A program made the position numbers and the translations under genes. The notes below the pieces were generated by a model. It was not told the DNA's origin. It searched no databases and saw only the letters and a list, made by a program, of their open reading frames with translations. Shown piece by piece: positions 20,249 to 31,270 of a DNA stretch of 64,000 bases (position 1 is the stretch's first letter; each line of letters begins with the position of its first letter). The stretch is from Symbiodinium natans. Its lineage: Eukaryota > Sar > Dinophyceae > Suessiales > Symbiodiniaceae. The stretch is from contig CAJNDS010002161.1 in assembly GCA_905221605.1 (NCBI GenBank), forward strand, positions 56,763 through 120,762, written 5' to 3'.

Positions 20249-21990
20249 TGCTGGCCTTGTGCAAGACAATCAGCTTCACATGTTCCGTGCATGCCTGAAG
20301 TCCTGAAGAGGTGCTGGAGCATCACGCAGTAAGGCAATGGGCGCTGATATGGAAGAGTGGGCAGGGATGATACGTGAAGCCCGTGAACCTCCTGAGCAGA
20401 AGCTGCCGGACTGAGAGGGGTTTCACCGTAGTACTGCGCCAGTCCTGTTTGCAAGCCTGTAATTTGTGTTGGGTGTATACTGTTAACTATCATGTTTCTG
20501 GAGTTGCGAGCCAGGGACATGATCGCTATGTAGAGTTTGGCGTTGACCAGATTGACCTTTCCCTTGTTCTTGGACTGTATCCCGTCCCAAGTTCCCCCAG
20601 CAATGGCCGTTGTCTCGCGTGAGACGGAGAGCTGACAGCGCCGTCAGAGACCACTGCCATTGAGATTCCTGTCAGAAGCAGCCTCTGCCCGAACAGTTGT
20701 GGCGCGACGCTCGTGAAACGCTCTGTGGGTATAGGACTGGCATCGGGCAGGACGTGTTCTTGCAACATCGCCCGGGTCTTTGTCGCCTGCCGTTCAATCT
20801 CAGGACACAGACCTTCGTCGATCGAGCATCGATGTCTTGTGAGAGTGGTTCAGTTGTCGCACGTTTCCACTCAGATTCGTCAACCAGCGCGCATTCGCAC
20901 ATGTCCAAGCCGCATTGGTTGCACTTCCAACTGCATGGCCGGGCGCAGCAAATCCAACATTCGTGCAGGCGCAGGGACAGCAGCTTGCGTCTGGAGGGAA
21001 CGCACCACCATGTACAGTAATCCGCAGAATTGCAAGCTCATTGGCGACGGGGACACCGGTGCTCACAGCACTCGATTGGGAATACCGGGGGTCGAGAGGT
21101 CACCACCTCCGACGATCGCCCCTGGTCCTTGCAGCGCCAGATTGAAGGAGCAGGAGATAAACGCTGCACTCCAAGCCACCTCCGCACTCGGGTCGTGAGC
21201 AGTCAGCCACATTAGGAGGTTGTCGCGGCTCGCCGGCTGGCCCAGCTGAGCAGAACAATACAGGAGATTCAACACGGAGGCGGGACTTGGCCCATCAAAT
21301 GGGTAAAGGTCTGCATTCAGTTCCAGCACGACTCTCCCATCTTCCACGGCATTGGCGACAAGAAATGCCTGAGCCGAATTCGCGGGATCTGGCCACATTC
21401 GTAGGGCGCGATTGGCCTGCAGCGCATCCCTCAGCCACGCCATTCCGAAGACACGAGTAGATGCCAATCATCATCTCGTAGAACGCTTCCAGCGACGCCG
21501 CTTCCCTGTCTTGGACGGCGCTCGTCGCCTTTCTGTATCTTCGGCGATCAGCATCAGTGGAAGCATTGATCGTGGCAGCACTGAGAAACGATTTTGACGC
21601 CTCTCGAATCGAACTGTGTGCCACAGTCTCTACACTCCCACCAGCGCGGTTGGAAATCACATTCACCTTGATCAAGAGCCGCTCAAAGGTACTGCCTGCA
21701 GCCCCTCCTCCGATGAGCATTTGGCGGGTCGCCAATGGCCGGCGGCAAGCAGGTGGACATTCGTTTATGGTAGTCTTGCGCGCCAAGGCTGTTGCCAATC
21801 CAGCAATTCCTGATGTAGCGAACGAAGATGCGTAGGAAACGTCATGAGAGACCAAAGTTTCTGGGACAGTACGAATTTCTGAGCCTCAGTCCACATCCCG
21901 CATCGACTCGGTACCTCCCGATCGATCCTTTCACCTTCCGCCATCCCAATGGGCGCGCTTCAGTGTGATCACACACACGATTCAGAACAC
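20245..21990 (-). pseudogene. Decayed viral capsid-like gene
   Basis: Minus-strand coding remnant spread over three frames, broken by at least three frameshifts. Pieces 5' to 3': 21855 to about 21460 ('ATINASTDADRRRYRKATSA', 'AASLEAFYEMMIGIYS'), 21467-21063 ('FGMAWLRDALQANRALRMWP', 'RVVLELNADLYPFDGPSPAS', 'EVAWSAAFISCSFNLALQGP'), 21066-20800 ('NELAILRITVHGGAFPPDA', 'APGHAVGSATNAAWTC') and about 20545-20245 ('VNLVNAKLYIAIMSLARNS', 'GLQTGLAQYYGETPLSPAA') ending with a stop at 20245-20247. Composition rich in Ala, Ser, Asn and Pro and the neighbouring RdRp-like remnant suggest a viral coat protein; the homology is not verified. A spliced-leader relic lies about 90-100 bp upstream on the same strand. 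Frames further upstream (21990-21860) may hold its N-terminus. Confidence 0.45.
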
Positions 21991-22084
21991 AGTGGGCAAA
22001 CCACACTCTTCGAAAGCCGTGTTGCCACGACTCACTGCGCAAGCCTTGTCAGCGATCCACGCGGTCTGTAAAACCTGGACAAAC

Positions 22085-22098
22085 CTTGAGCCAAAATG
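22085..22098 (-). other. Dinoflagellate spliced-leader relic
   Basis: On the minus strand the sequence CATTTTGGCTCAAG is identical to the last 14 nt of the conserved 22-nt dinoflagellate spliced leader, which is added to the 5' end of nuclear mRNAs by trans-splicing. The upstream eight leader bases are not matched. A 14-nt match is expected by chance well under once in a window of this size. It lies upstream of, and in the same sense as, the capsid-like pseudogene, which is the expected place if a mature, leader-capped transcript was reverse-transcribed and inserted. Confidence 0.65.
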
Positions 22099-22170
22099 CC
22101 TTTTTTTTCCCACCCGTTTCGCAAGCGTATACGGGGAAGAGGTCAGGCCTAGTTACCGCCAAAGTTCAGG
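22099..22170 (+). repeat. Dispersed repeat copy 3
   Basis: CCCACCCGTTTCGCAAGCG, ATACGGGGAAGAGGTCAG, then CCAAAGTTCAGG. It abuts the spliced-leader relic directly. See copies at 8747 and 18549. Confidence 0.75.
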
Positions 22171-22304
22171 TTAAAAAGGTTGCTAGTCCGTTGCTGGAGC
22201 CCTCAAGATGGCCTTCGGAGTTTACTGTACCCACCACCAGCCGAAGCAACACAACCAAAACCAAGAATCACGTACAACCCCAGGACAACAAGGAACCAAC
22301 CCCG

Positions 22305-23280
22305 AAGCCGCCATCCCCGGACTCCCAAAGTGCGAAGGTCTGAACCCTATCCCCCCCCAGCGTGCCTGTCCGAGTGGCGCGTAGGCCAGAATGCATCAAG
22401 GCGGGATAGACTCAAAAAACGGGGCCAATAAAGAGGTTGATGACTTTAAGGAGGAGGAGATGCACGCACTCGGACAGGCTCACTATCCTGGAAATGATGT
22501 ACAATGGGGGGCAATGGAGCTTCATATCCCCGGTCTTGCAGTGTTGAGGTCCTACTGACTCAGATTACGAATACACTACATCAACAGAGTACTACAGCAG
22601 ATACGTTTCCCGGGGATACATTCACGCTGCAGACTCGCCAATGTCATCCGCTTCGCTGGGGCAGAGCAGAATCGACAGGGCCCCAAATGGGTCTGTTTGT
22701 TCCCAGAGCCTTGCCTGTTTCAAATGGCTTTATAGCTCACAGAAATCTGGGAGTTGCTTCCAGTGTGCATTTCCCCTGCTAGGTCCTACAATCAATGAAC
22801 CCATCCCGGAGCCACCATCCCCGGACTCCCAAAGTTCGAAGGTCAGAACCCTGCCCCCCCAGCGCACCTGTCCGAGTGGCACGTAGGCCAGAATTCAGCA
22901 AAGCAGGTTTGACTGAAAAGGGATCAGTTACTTGAAGGAGGAGGAGATGCATGCACTCGGACAGGCTCGCTATCCTGGAAACGATGTACAATGGGGGCGA
23001 CAGAGCTTGATATCCCCGGTCCTGCGGTATTGCGGTTCAGTCGACTCAGATTACGCTCACCCATCATAAACAGATTACTACCGCAGATACGTCTCCCGGG
23101 GATACATTTACGCTGCAGACTCGCCAATGGCATCCACTTCGCTAGAGCAGAAATACCAGGGCTTCAAATGGGTCTGTTTGTCCCTAGAGCCTGGCCTGTT
23201 TCAAATGGCTTCATAGCTCACAGGAACCTGGGAGTTGCTTCCAGTGTGCATTTTCCCCTGCTTGGTCCTAGAAACCCTCA
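22305..23280. repeat. Tandem duplication, two units of about 480 bp
   Basis: Unit 1 runs about 22305-22793, unit 2 about 22800-23275. Both contain, in order, CCATCCCCGGACTCCCAAAG, CCTGTCCGAGTGGC, GGAGGAGGAGATGCA, CACTCGGACAGGCTC, ATCCCCGGTC, CCCGGGGATACATT and TGGGAGTTGCTTCCAGTGTG. Each unit holds an inverted pair, CCTGTCCGAGTG and CACTCGGACAGG, about 90 bp apart, so the unit may be a former inverted-repeat element. No gene recognised. Confidence 0.88.
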
Positions 23281-23609
23281 ACGTAGGTTTAGCGAGCTGT
23301 ACACTTGTCGCTGTTCACCTGTCGCAACTCCCTGTGCAGTGAGGTGTTGTCTTGCCATGAGACTACCCTTTAGGCATAAAGTTAGGTCTAGGCACGCCTG
23401 TGGCACCTGGCATGGGTAGTGGTTAGGGTTCTCTCATTTGGCATTCGCATCCGAGATCATTGTTTCTTCGCTGGTTCTCAAGGGGGATGGAAGCTGAAGA
23501 GGGATTTACTATTTATGGGCACGCCTGTGGCCAGTGATAAGGGAATATGTCCCCTTCCCGGCTTCCTTCCCGCAGGACCTTCTAGCTTCCCACACGGCAG
23601 CCATGCATG

Positions 23610-23990
23610 AATTCTTGAATTCTCGAATTCTGAATTCTCAAACTGGAACATGATTCTGCAACATACTTCATGCAACCCCTTGTATTCACACTGCCAAGTA
23701 CACAGAATTACCTAGCTTATCAGCTCAGATGCCGTGAACTGCATCATGCAAGTTCACTGAAGTTCCAAGGGTCACATCCAGAAAGGTCGTCAGCACGGAT
23801 TCGGCATCATGCAGGGTGGCTCATCCAGCTTAAAATGCCTTTTAGGGTTTAGGGTTTAGGGTTTAGGAGCATGAACTGCAAATTTTCAGCTTTTCCAGCC
23901 TTCGCCTTTTTCGGACCAGCTCCGCCCACAGAGGCCTGCAGTAGCATGCCAGTGCATAGACGAGGGCGGCGATTCTTGGTTTGATTTTTT
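23610..23990. other. GAATTC cluster, TTTAGGG units, no gene
   Basis: A cluster of overlapping GAATTCT/TTCTTGAATTC words at about 23607-23640, then unique DNA, then four TTTAGGG units (23843-23868). No exon is evident. Confidence 0.55.
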
Positions 23991-24250
23991 ATGTCCTTGG
24001 TTTGCCTAGGAAAACTCCTGCCTTTATATATTTTGATAGGTTCTCGGAATTCTGTAGGAAAGACTCTATTGCTTTGTGTTTTAAAAGGTTTTTCTCCTAG
24101 GAAAGACTCTATTGCCTCTGTATTTCAAGGATTCGAATTGATTCGAATATGTTTCCTTGGTTTTTCTCAGGAAAACTCGTCTGCCTCTGTACTTTAATAC
24201 GTTTTGTCCCGAGGAAAAACTCTTTTGCCTCTGCATGTGAAGAGGAATCG
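23990..24250. repeat. Degenerate tandem repeat, five units
   Basis: Units of the type AGGAAAGACTCTATTGCCTC followed by TGTATTT and a T-rich spacer begin near 24009, 24056, 24100, 24168 and 24212. Spacing varies from about 43 to 68 bp and units are 70-90% alike by eye. Confidence 0.75.
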
Positions 24251-24399
24251 TACACATTTTCATGGGATTCCAATGAACTTGGTGTAGTTCCCTTGGTTTC
24301 CCGAGTAATGTCGGGCGTCGATGTTTTTACTGCAAGTTCTCGTTTGGGCATGAAGTTTTACAAAGCCGGGGGGGTTCGGGTGGAATGGCCATACTAACA

Positions 24400-25180
24400 C
24401 TTTCTCCCTTTCTCCCTTCCCTGGCCTCCCCTTGCCTCCCCTTCCCCCCCCTTCCTTGCCTCCCCCTTGCCTCTCCCCCTTTCCTCCCTGCCCCCCTTCC
24501 CTCCCTTCCCTCCCTTCCCTCCCTTCCCTCCCTTCCCTCCCTCCCCTCCCTCCCCTGCCTTCCTGCTTTCCCTTCCTTCCCTTCCTTCCCTCCCTTCCCT
24601 CCCTTCCATCCCTTCCCTCCCTTCCCTCCCTTCCCTCCCTTCCCTCCCCCTCCCTCCCTCCTCCCTCCCGCCCCTCCCCCCCTCCCTCCCCTTCCCTTCC
24701 CCCTCCCTCCCTCCCCCCTTCCCTCCCCCTTCCCTTCCCTTCCCTTCCTTCCCTTCCTTCCCTTCCTTCCTTCCCTTCCTTCCCTTCCTTCCCTTCCTTC
24801 CCTTCCTTCCCTTCCTTCCCTTCCTTCCCTTCCTTCCCTTCCTTCCCTTCCTGCCTTCCCTCCTTCCCTCCTTCCCTCCTTCCCTGCTTCACTCCTTCCC
24901 TGCTTCCCTGCTTCCCTGCGTGCCTGCTTCCCTGCTTCCCAACGTCCTTTCGTCCTTTCTTCCTTTCTTCCTTTCTTCCGTTCTTCCCTTTCTTCCCTTT
25001 CTTCCCTTCTTCCCTTTCTTCCCTTTCTTCCCTTTCTTCCCTTTCTTCCCTTTCTTCCCTTTCTTCCCTTTCTTCCCTTTCTTCCCTTTCTTCCTTTCTT
25101 CCTTTCTTCCTTTCTTCCTTTTTTCCTTGCTTTCTTTCTTTCTTCTTTCGTTCTTTCCGTCCTCTTCTTCCTTGAGCCTC
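24400..25180. repeat. Long polypyrimidine tract (CCTTCC/CCCTTTCTT)
   Basis: About 780 bp of almost pure C/T on plus, made of CCCTTCCTT, CTTCCCTTT and related units. Open frames of several hundred codons cross it on both strands but encode only Pro/Leu/Ser or Gly/Arg/Glu/Lys repeats and are artefacts. The strand asymmetry would allow triplex (H-DNA) formation. A C homopolymer follows at 25288-25311. Confidence 0.95.
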
Positions 25181-25410
25181 CCCAGCCTCATTTAGAGGTT
25201 TCCTATTTGAACACATAGAGACAATAGAGGCTTTCCTCTTTAAATAAAAGAGGTTTCCCTCCGAAAATCGGGATTTTCCTACCCCTCGCCCCCCCCCCCC
25301 CCCCCCCCCCCGCCCCCCGCCCAGAAGCCTAAAAAAGAAAACGCGAAAACAAAAAAGGTTCGAAAAAAAACCCTCCACAGAAAAGCGCTTTTCTCTCATA
25401 GCTCTTTACT

Positions 25411-25800
25411 TTGGCCGCGGCACGTCCGCAGAAAGGCTCGGCATTGATCGGCTTTCGGATATGCGCCTGCAGACACAAACGAAAGGCGTCTGGTGACTGG
25501 CGACATCAGCGGCAAAGAATCGCCGACGTGTTCAGTTGTCCCGCTTCATGCTGTCGGGTTGCGAAGGCAGAGGCAGTGCTTGCCGAGATGGCCTTCCGAG
25601 AATTCACGGGAACCATACAGCATGGGCCATCACAGAGGCCACAATGCCCCACCCCAAAGCACGTGACGATCAACACCACGCCAGGCCGTGCAAGATGATG
25701 TACAGGGTTTCACCAACGAGAGGGCTCACTACGCTACTGTTCACTATTTGCCCCACTCCCTCCTGGCGCATGCTGAACTTGATCTGCCGAAAATGCCGGA
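25411..25800. other. No recognisable gene
   Basis: Unique, ordinary-composition DNA between the polypyrimidine tract and the TTATTG microsatellite. Short open frames on both strands, none convincing. Confidence 0.4.
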
Positions 25801-25805
25801 CTTCT

Positions 25806-26185
25806 TCTTATTCTTATAATTATTGCTATTACTGTTATTATTGTTCTTATTGTTATTATTGTTATTATTGTTATTATTGTTATTATTGTTATTATTGTTA
25901 TTATTGTTATTATTGTTATTGTTGTTATTATTGTTATGATTGTTATTATTGTTATTATTGTCATTAGTGTTATTATTGTTATTCTTGTTATTATTGCTAT
26001 TCTTGCTATTATTGCCATCATTGTTATTCGTAGCAATATTACTGTGATTATCATGATTACTACTATTATTATTATTATGCTTACGATTATTATTACTATA
26101 ATTCTTACTACGATTAGTATTACTATTATGCTTACTACCATTAGTATGATTGCTATTCTTATTGCTAATATTATTACTATTCTGA
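25806..26185. repeat. TTATTG/TTATTATTG microsatellite
   Basis: About 380 bp of TTATTG-type units, purest at 25845-25960 and increasingly diverged (GTTATTC, ATTACTA) towards 26185. Asn/Ile-rich frames across it are repeat artefacts. Confidence 0.95.
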
Positions 26186-26599
26186 ATATCTTTCTGGTGG
26201 CCTGTAGCCGGTGCAGGAGCTCTTTGGCGTGTACTCTGCCTTGGGCAGGTCCGGCACCACCTTTCCAACTCTCGCTATACATGCGCTGCTTAAGATGTAG
26301 AGACGCCGTTCCGCTGCTTCATGCTAGAACAAAATTTCCATGCGCAGACATACACAAATACTGGCCTTCTCCGGCAGCTTGGGCAGCTTTCTCGGTCGGG
26401 GATTTGGATTCTTCTCCGGCAGCTGCTGCAGTCGGCCGACGTCCTGGCGGTGCCTCAGCGTGCTCAACAACGAGAGGAATCCAAGGCCAGCGCGCACGGT
26501 CAGCTCGGACTGTGCGGGAGTATAGCTGGATAGCTCGAGTCTCCTGAGTTCCTGGAGTTGCCGAATAAGATCCGTAAGGTGCCCAGAAACCCATCCCCA

Positions 26600-27152
26600 G
26601 TGCATGCAGCGAGCCTGCGGTAGTCTTTCGCAAAGCCTTGCATATCCAGGCTGCTCTTCACAGAGAGAAGGCGTCGCACCAGCGACTGGTTCTCGACCTC
26701 AATGTGCTTCTGGCGGATCAGCCGGTCGCGCTGTAGCATGTCACGGCGGGTTCCGGAGTGACGGGTCGCCCCATCTGACATCTTCGAGATCACACTGGGC
26801 TTCTCCACGATCTCCTAGAAATAAGCAAGCTTGACTGCATGGAGCACTCCTGTGAAAATTCTCGCGTGTCGACACAGACAGACCCCTCACGAACCCTGGG
26901 TCCTTCAATCGATGAACTAAATGGCGGTTCTCTGCTTCAATGTCCCTCCTGCACAAAAGCACAGAGAAGTCGGAGCTCTGGCAGCGAAAAACACACTGAA
27001 GCCACTTTGTGTCCTTTGGGATCCCCTCTGTACTTCCTTGCTCTTCCCTCTCCTCGTCTCATGCTTGATGAAGTCTCGGGCTTTCTCTCGCGCTTTGCGC
27101 ACGCCCACGTCTGCGACGCCCGGATCTGACTGGTCGGTCACCTTCGTGACAC
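26600..27152 (-). CDS. CFAP97/Hemingway-domain axonemal-type protein
   Basis: Exons on minus. 26948-26891 encodes 'RDIEAENRHLVHRLKDPGF', acceptor TTTTGTGCAG, donor GTGAGG. 26814 to about 26600 encodes 'EIVEKPSVISKMSDG' then 'RDRLIRQKHIEVENQSLVRR' and 'DMQGFAKDYRRL', acceptor TTTCTAG; the two join in phase 0. The paired 'I..EN..L..RL' helices separated by about 40 residues, the second followed by an aromatic/charged tail, reproduce the CFAP97D1-type domain, a ciliary/flagellar axoneme protein family. An upstream exon (27152 to about 27036, basic, 'ARDFIKHETRRGK') probably supplies the N-terminus, but its donor is uncertain. The dinoflagellate has two flagella, so an axonemal role fits. Whether the big exon at 28215-29862 belongs to the same gene is unknown. 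Confidence 0.6.
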
Positions 27153-28214
27153 CTGGCAACCAAGAAAAAATGATCAAAGCCCCACGCAGCCCAAAAACAA
27201 ATGCTTCTTTCACTGCTGGCCTTCCAAGGCTCGCAAGTGATGTTGCATGCCCAGTTTCCAAAGCTTCTTCCGCGGGTCTGCATCTGAGACATAGGGTGCC
27301 ACCACGGGCATGGGTGGTACCACTTTCGGCGGAGGCGGCACAAACATCTCTAAGAAGTCGGCCCATCGAAATCAAGCTATGTACACGGGCGCCCTGGGCC
27401 ACAAGCTGCAGATCCAAACGTCGGTGGCCTTATGAACACCTAAAGTTGCCGCGCCCTCACTCATGCCTGAACGACTCCCTAGGACCCTAACCCTGGTGCG
27501 GCCCGGGCATCCAGCACCGTCTTGACACCGAAGGCACGAAGCCAAAATGCGGCAAGCAAAAGTGGCCAAAGCTTCCAGCATGCCTGCCGAGAGCAGGAAA
27601 CGATGCGGGAGGTGCCAAGCTCAAGGTGCCTCGTGCGCAGTGGCTCTAGAAAATGCATTTCAGAAACCATGCCTTGGGCAGTACTCTCAGCAGGAACTGC
27701 CGAGTCATTCGCGGAGGACTCTGTCTACCTGCAGCATGCGAAACCTCTAACTTAAAGATTATGACTTATGAAACTTGTGATATTTTGAACTACTAGTTCT
27801 CTCAGGCAGAGCAACCATGGGCTCCAAGGCTCACTCAGTCAATACTACAATGCTCGTAGGGACGTGCACAGGAGGTTGGAAAGCGGGCCAGGGATATGCA
27901 GCGCAGAAAATGCCCCTCTAAGTGCAAAGCAGGGGCTATCAGGCAGGCCGTCCTGACCAGATGCTGCGCTCTGGGCCTTTGGCCGACTCGATTCGCGATT
28001 TCTTCCCCGAGGCCCCCCGAGTCGTAGCAGGTGCACTCTCACCGAGTGAAACAATAAAGAGGGGCAGACTGCCAATTAGTGAAACAGATGTGCACCGTCT
28101 ACAAACTCGAATTACTGTCTTACAAATCTCAGGGGCACGGCTCCGGAGACGGCAGAGGTTGCGGAGACTCCATGCTTGTAAGCGCTGGACATGGCCTGGA
28201 TACTTCGGACTCAC

Positions 28215-29862
28215 CTGTTACGGTCTCCTGCCTCTGAATGAATCGCTGGAGCCGTTCGTCTCTGCGTTTGAATAGCCTGGCCGTTGCATGCGGCACCAGT
28301 TCGCCAGTTGGACCAGCACGGGCTTGCGCATCCGCTGCATCCTTTTCAGCCTGCTGCTGCTGGGCCCTCCTAGCCCGGTGCTGGGCTCGCTTGACGGCCT
28401 CCGTGATGCCTGGATCTGGCGATTTCGAAGCTATCGCCCGCGACGCCCGTGCTCGCATGCGGTCAAAGTACGAGTCCCTGCGAGCGGCACCAACTCTTGG
28501 GACTCTTGGGGTCTCTCTGGGAGTCGATGCGAATCCATCTGACTTCCGCCCTGGCGGTTCGCTGCCTCGACGTCTCGAGCTCGCAAGGCTACCTGGACTT
28601 GTGCCGCAGCTGCTTGCTCCGCAGGACCACCGTGATGTTCTTCCAGACAGAATGCTCTGCCAGGAGCTTGGTGGCTGCAGCTTGCTTGGTGGCAGTCCTT
28701 GGAGTCCTTGGAGTCCTTGGCCTCTGCTTAGGAAATCAGCATCCAGCTCGAGCAGCTCGTCAGCGCGCACCGACTCGGAACAGGAAGGCATGGGAAGTCT
28801 CCCAGTGGATGCTGACGTCCAGGAGTCTCTGCGGGAGCTGACTTGGGCGACTTGAGAGGCCTGGCCTTCTTTGTCTTGACGGCCCTTGAACTGCGTCTCA
28901 CGGAAAAGTTGCACCGTTGAGCATGGCACGGGGACTGACGAGGCACCTGCACAGACTGGGGAGCAATGAGGTGTCTCAAAGGCGCTTGGCGAGTCCTCAT
29001 CCCACACGGGCGCCACAGCACGGCTTCCGCCCGGCCCACGCGCATCGCGGAAGGCACAGAGCAGGAGCTCCTCCTGCCGCCCCAGCTCCACCGAGCCCAC
29101 CATGGAGCCAGGATAACGTGCCCTCAGCAGCTGCTGCAAACCCGCGATAACCTTGATGCCATTTGACAGGGCTTGAAGCCCAAGGCCAGGATCCAGGCCT
29201 GTGCGCTTCAGGTCTTCCACGTCCCAGTCACCCTGCGAAACAGACGCCATGGACATCTTCGAGCCCTTCGCCGGAAGTCGAAGCCCAAGTGCATTCAGCA
29301 AACCCACAATCTCTGCAGCTATCAGTGGCGAGTCTGTTGATGGAACTGCTCCTCGACCACCCAGCGCCAGGCGAAGAAAGCGCTGCTGCAAGTCTTGGAC
29401 TTTCTGTTGCACCTCATCCCATGGTGGCAGAGGTGCCTTCAAGCGATCCAACAAGGCAGACCACACATGAGCTGCGCATGGGCAGTCATCTGCGTGGAGC
29501 TGCCCCTGCAGCCACTCTTGGATGCTTTTGGCCCGGACCAAGATGCGGGGTGCCAGCATGTCGCGCAGTCTCGGCAACGTCCGCAGCAGTGCTTCTGATG
29601 GTACGACATGACGTCCAAGGATGTCAGGCTCCAGTCCAGTGAGGCCTAGCAGGAAAACCTCGTAACTGAGGCCCCCCTCCACGGACACAAAAAGAGCATC
29701 GCACGCACCATGCATGTCTGTCCATGGCAGCATGCAACCATTCCCATGCCGCGTCCTTGGTGCTACTTCTTGTGTGTTGTCTCTTCTTGTTGCCCGTAGT
29801 TGCGAAAGCTCGTGAAACTCCGATGCGTGCCTTCGGTTACTGCGCCGATTTGAGGGCTGCAT
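28215..29862 (-). CDS. Large unknown protein, Ser/Arg/Gln-rich C-terminal part
   Basis: An unusually long open exon (about 1.6 kb) on minus. It ends at a textbook donor, GTAACAG|GTGAGT (donor at 28214-28209), after 'FIQRQETVT'. The first 250 residues look globular with amphipathic helices ('LLRTLPRLRDMLAPRILVRA', 'EVQQKVQDLQQRFLRLAL'); the middle is Ser/Pro-rich and likely disordered; the end is a basic helix ('AVKRAQHRARRAQQQQAEKD') that may form a coiled coil. No domain recognised. The Met at 29862 is only the first in frame; the true start may be on an upstream exon. A translated but unspliced tail beyond 28215 should be ignored. Confidence 0.65.
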
Positions 29863-29869
29863 AAAACTT

Positions 29870-31270
29870 ACACTGCCTATGACATGTATGTATATGCATT
29901 ATACGTAAGGATCATCATGATCATCATTATGGACTAAGCAAACGCTTTGGCTGAGAGCCGGCAGCGAGTTCGCATCAAGCTACAAGAAACCGGCAATGCC
30001 GGCGACGTCCCGAAAGTGTCTAACAATGTCCAACGCAGGTCCATCGTTTGTATCTTGAAAGTGAAAGAGATGATTCTGAACGATGAACTGGGTCCAACAA
30101 TTACTGAGAAGACAAACATAAGATCTCCTCGTCCTCGCTATCGCTGCTGCGATCATCTCGTCGCGGGGCTGGCTGCAAGTAGAATTCGCCCGGGAGGACC
30201 TTCAGTAGCCGCCTCAGATGCCACAGGCATTGTTGTGCATGTCCGCTGTCCAAGCGTGCAATCTAGTGGCGGGTGCATTCCGTAGATCTCAGAGTAGGGA
30301 GTGACTTCATGTATCGTATTCCTCAGATGGGCACACAGTGCACACCGGACCCATTGCAAAATCAAGCCCGATCGGCGAGGCCCGTGTGCGCTAGTTCATG
30401 CAGGAACAAAGAAGCTGTCCAAGACACATGGTGAGGTTGAAACGTACTTTGCGCACCTAAGGCTGTCGGATGCCATATAGACAAGAACCATGATATGGCA
30501 TGATGAGTCGATGTTCAAGCCTTCGGTGGCTCGCCGCAGCAGGGTATGAGCGTCGAAGGCAGGTCATCTAGCTCCACATGAGAGCCTCCAGGAAACATCG
30601 AATCGACTTACATTCTACGAGTACCATTCTGCCAGCTCAATGTCTGGCGGATTTGTCATGCCAGTGCGGGCCTGTGGGCAAGACCGCAGCAAAGGTGCTC
30701 AACTTGTCCTGCGCTCAATACCGTGCACATCTGCACACAAAGGGTGGCCCAACTGGGCTTGTCGATCTTCTGCAACCATTGGGCCCGAAATCCTAAGTCC
30801 CCCTCCTCATCCTCACAGAAAGCCCAGCACGGCTCGGCAGGCCGCGTTCCCTCGGAGGTGGTTCCGGCCCTGCGATGGACATCCGTTCTTCTTCTGGCAT
30901 GCCAGGCGACGTCAACCCAGGGTACGACGTGGTAGTCATGCACTAATTAAGGTCAGGGTTTAGGGTTGGCTGTTCACCTTCGTGCTGAAAGTGTGGTTCG
31001 ACATGGCCAGACCCGAGTGCGCAATGCGAGCAAATGTGCGCCATGTGCGCCAGGGATCGCCAGCGCGCTGACTGTGATCACCATGTTGACAAGTTTGACC
31101 GGAACAAACCTCTATTCTGCTGTAGAGCGCGCGAACATCATGACCGATAAGCATTGTCAAACACGCACTTCGTGTTGCAAAGTCAATAGGCACGGCCAGT
31201 TGCATCCTCTTGTCAAGGAATCAAGGCTCCATAACCGAGGCTGAGAAGTCACCGAGCTTGCGACGTCCAG
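29870..31270. other. Mostly no gene; one possible minus exon
   Basis: Unique sequence. The only stretch with protein-like composition on the coding strand of this region is minus 30840-30656 ('CWAFCEDEEGDLGFRAQWLQ' onward). One TTTAGGG unit at 30957. Nothing else can be supported. Confidence 0.3.

Noticed and set aside
24260-25399. Open frames of 240-380 codons on both strands
   Set aside because: They consist only of Pro/Leu/Ser or Gly/Glu/Arg/Lys repeats created by the polypyrimidine tract.
25734-26547. Poly-Asn and Ile-rich frames of 170-200 codons
   Set aside because: They arise from the TTATTG microsatellite.
28238-28855. 205-codon plus frame
   Set aside because: It is antisense to the long minus exon 28215-29862, which ends at a textbook splice donor; the plus frame mirrors its biased composition.
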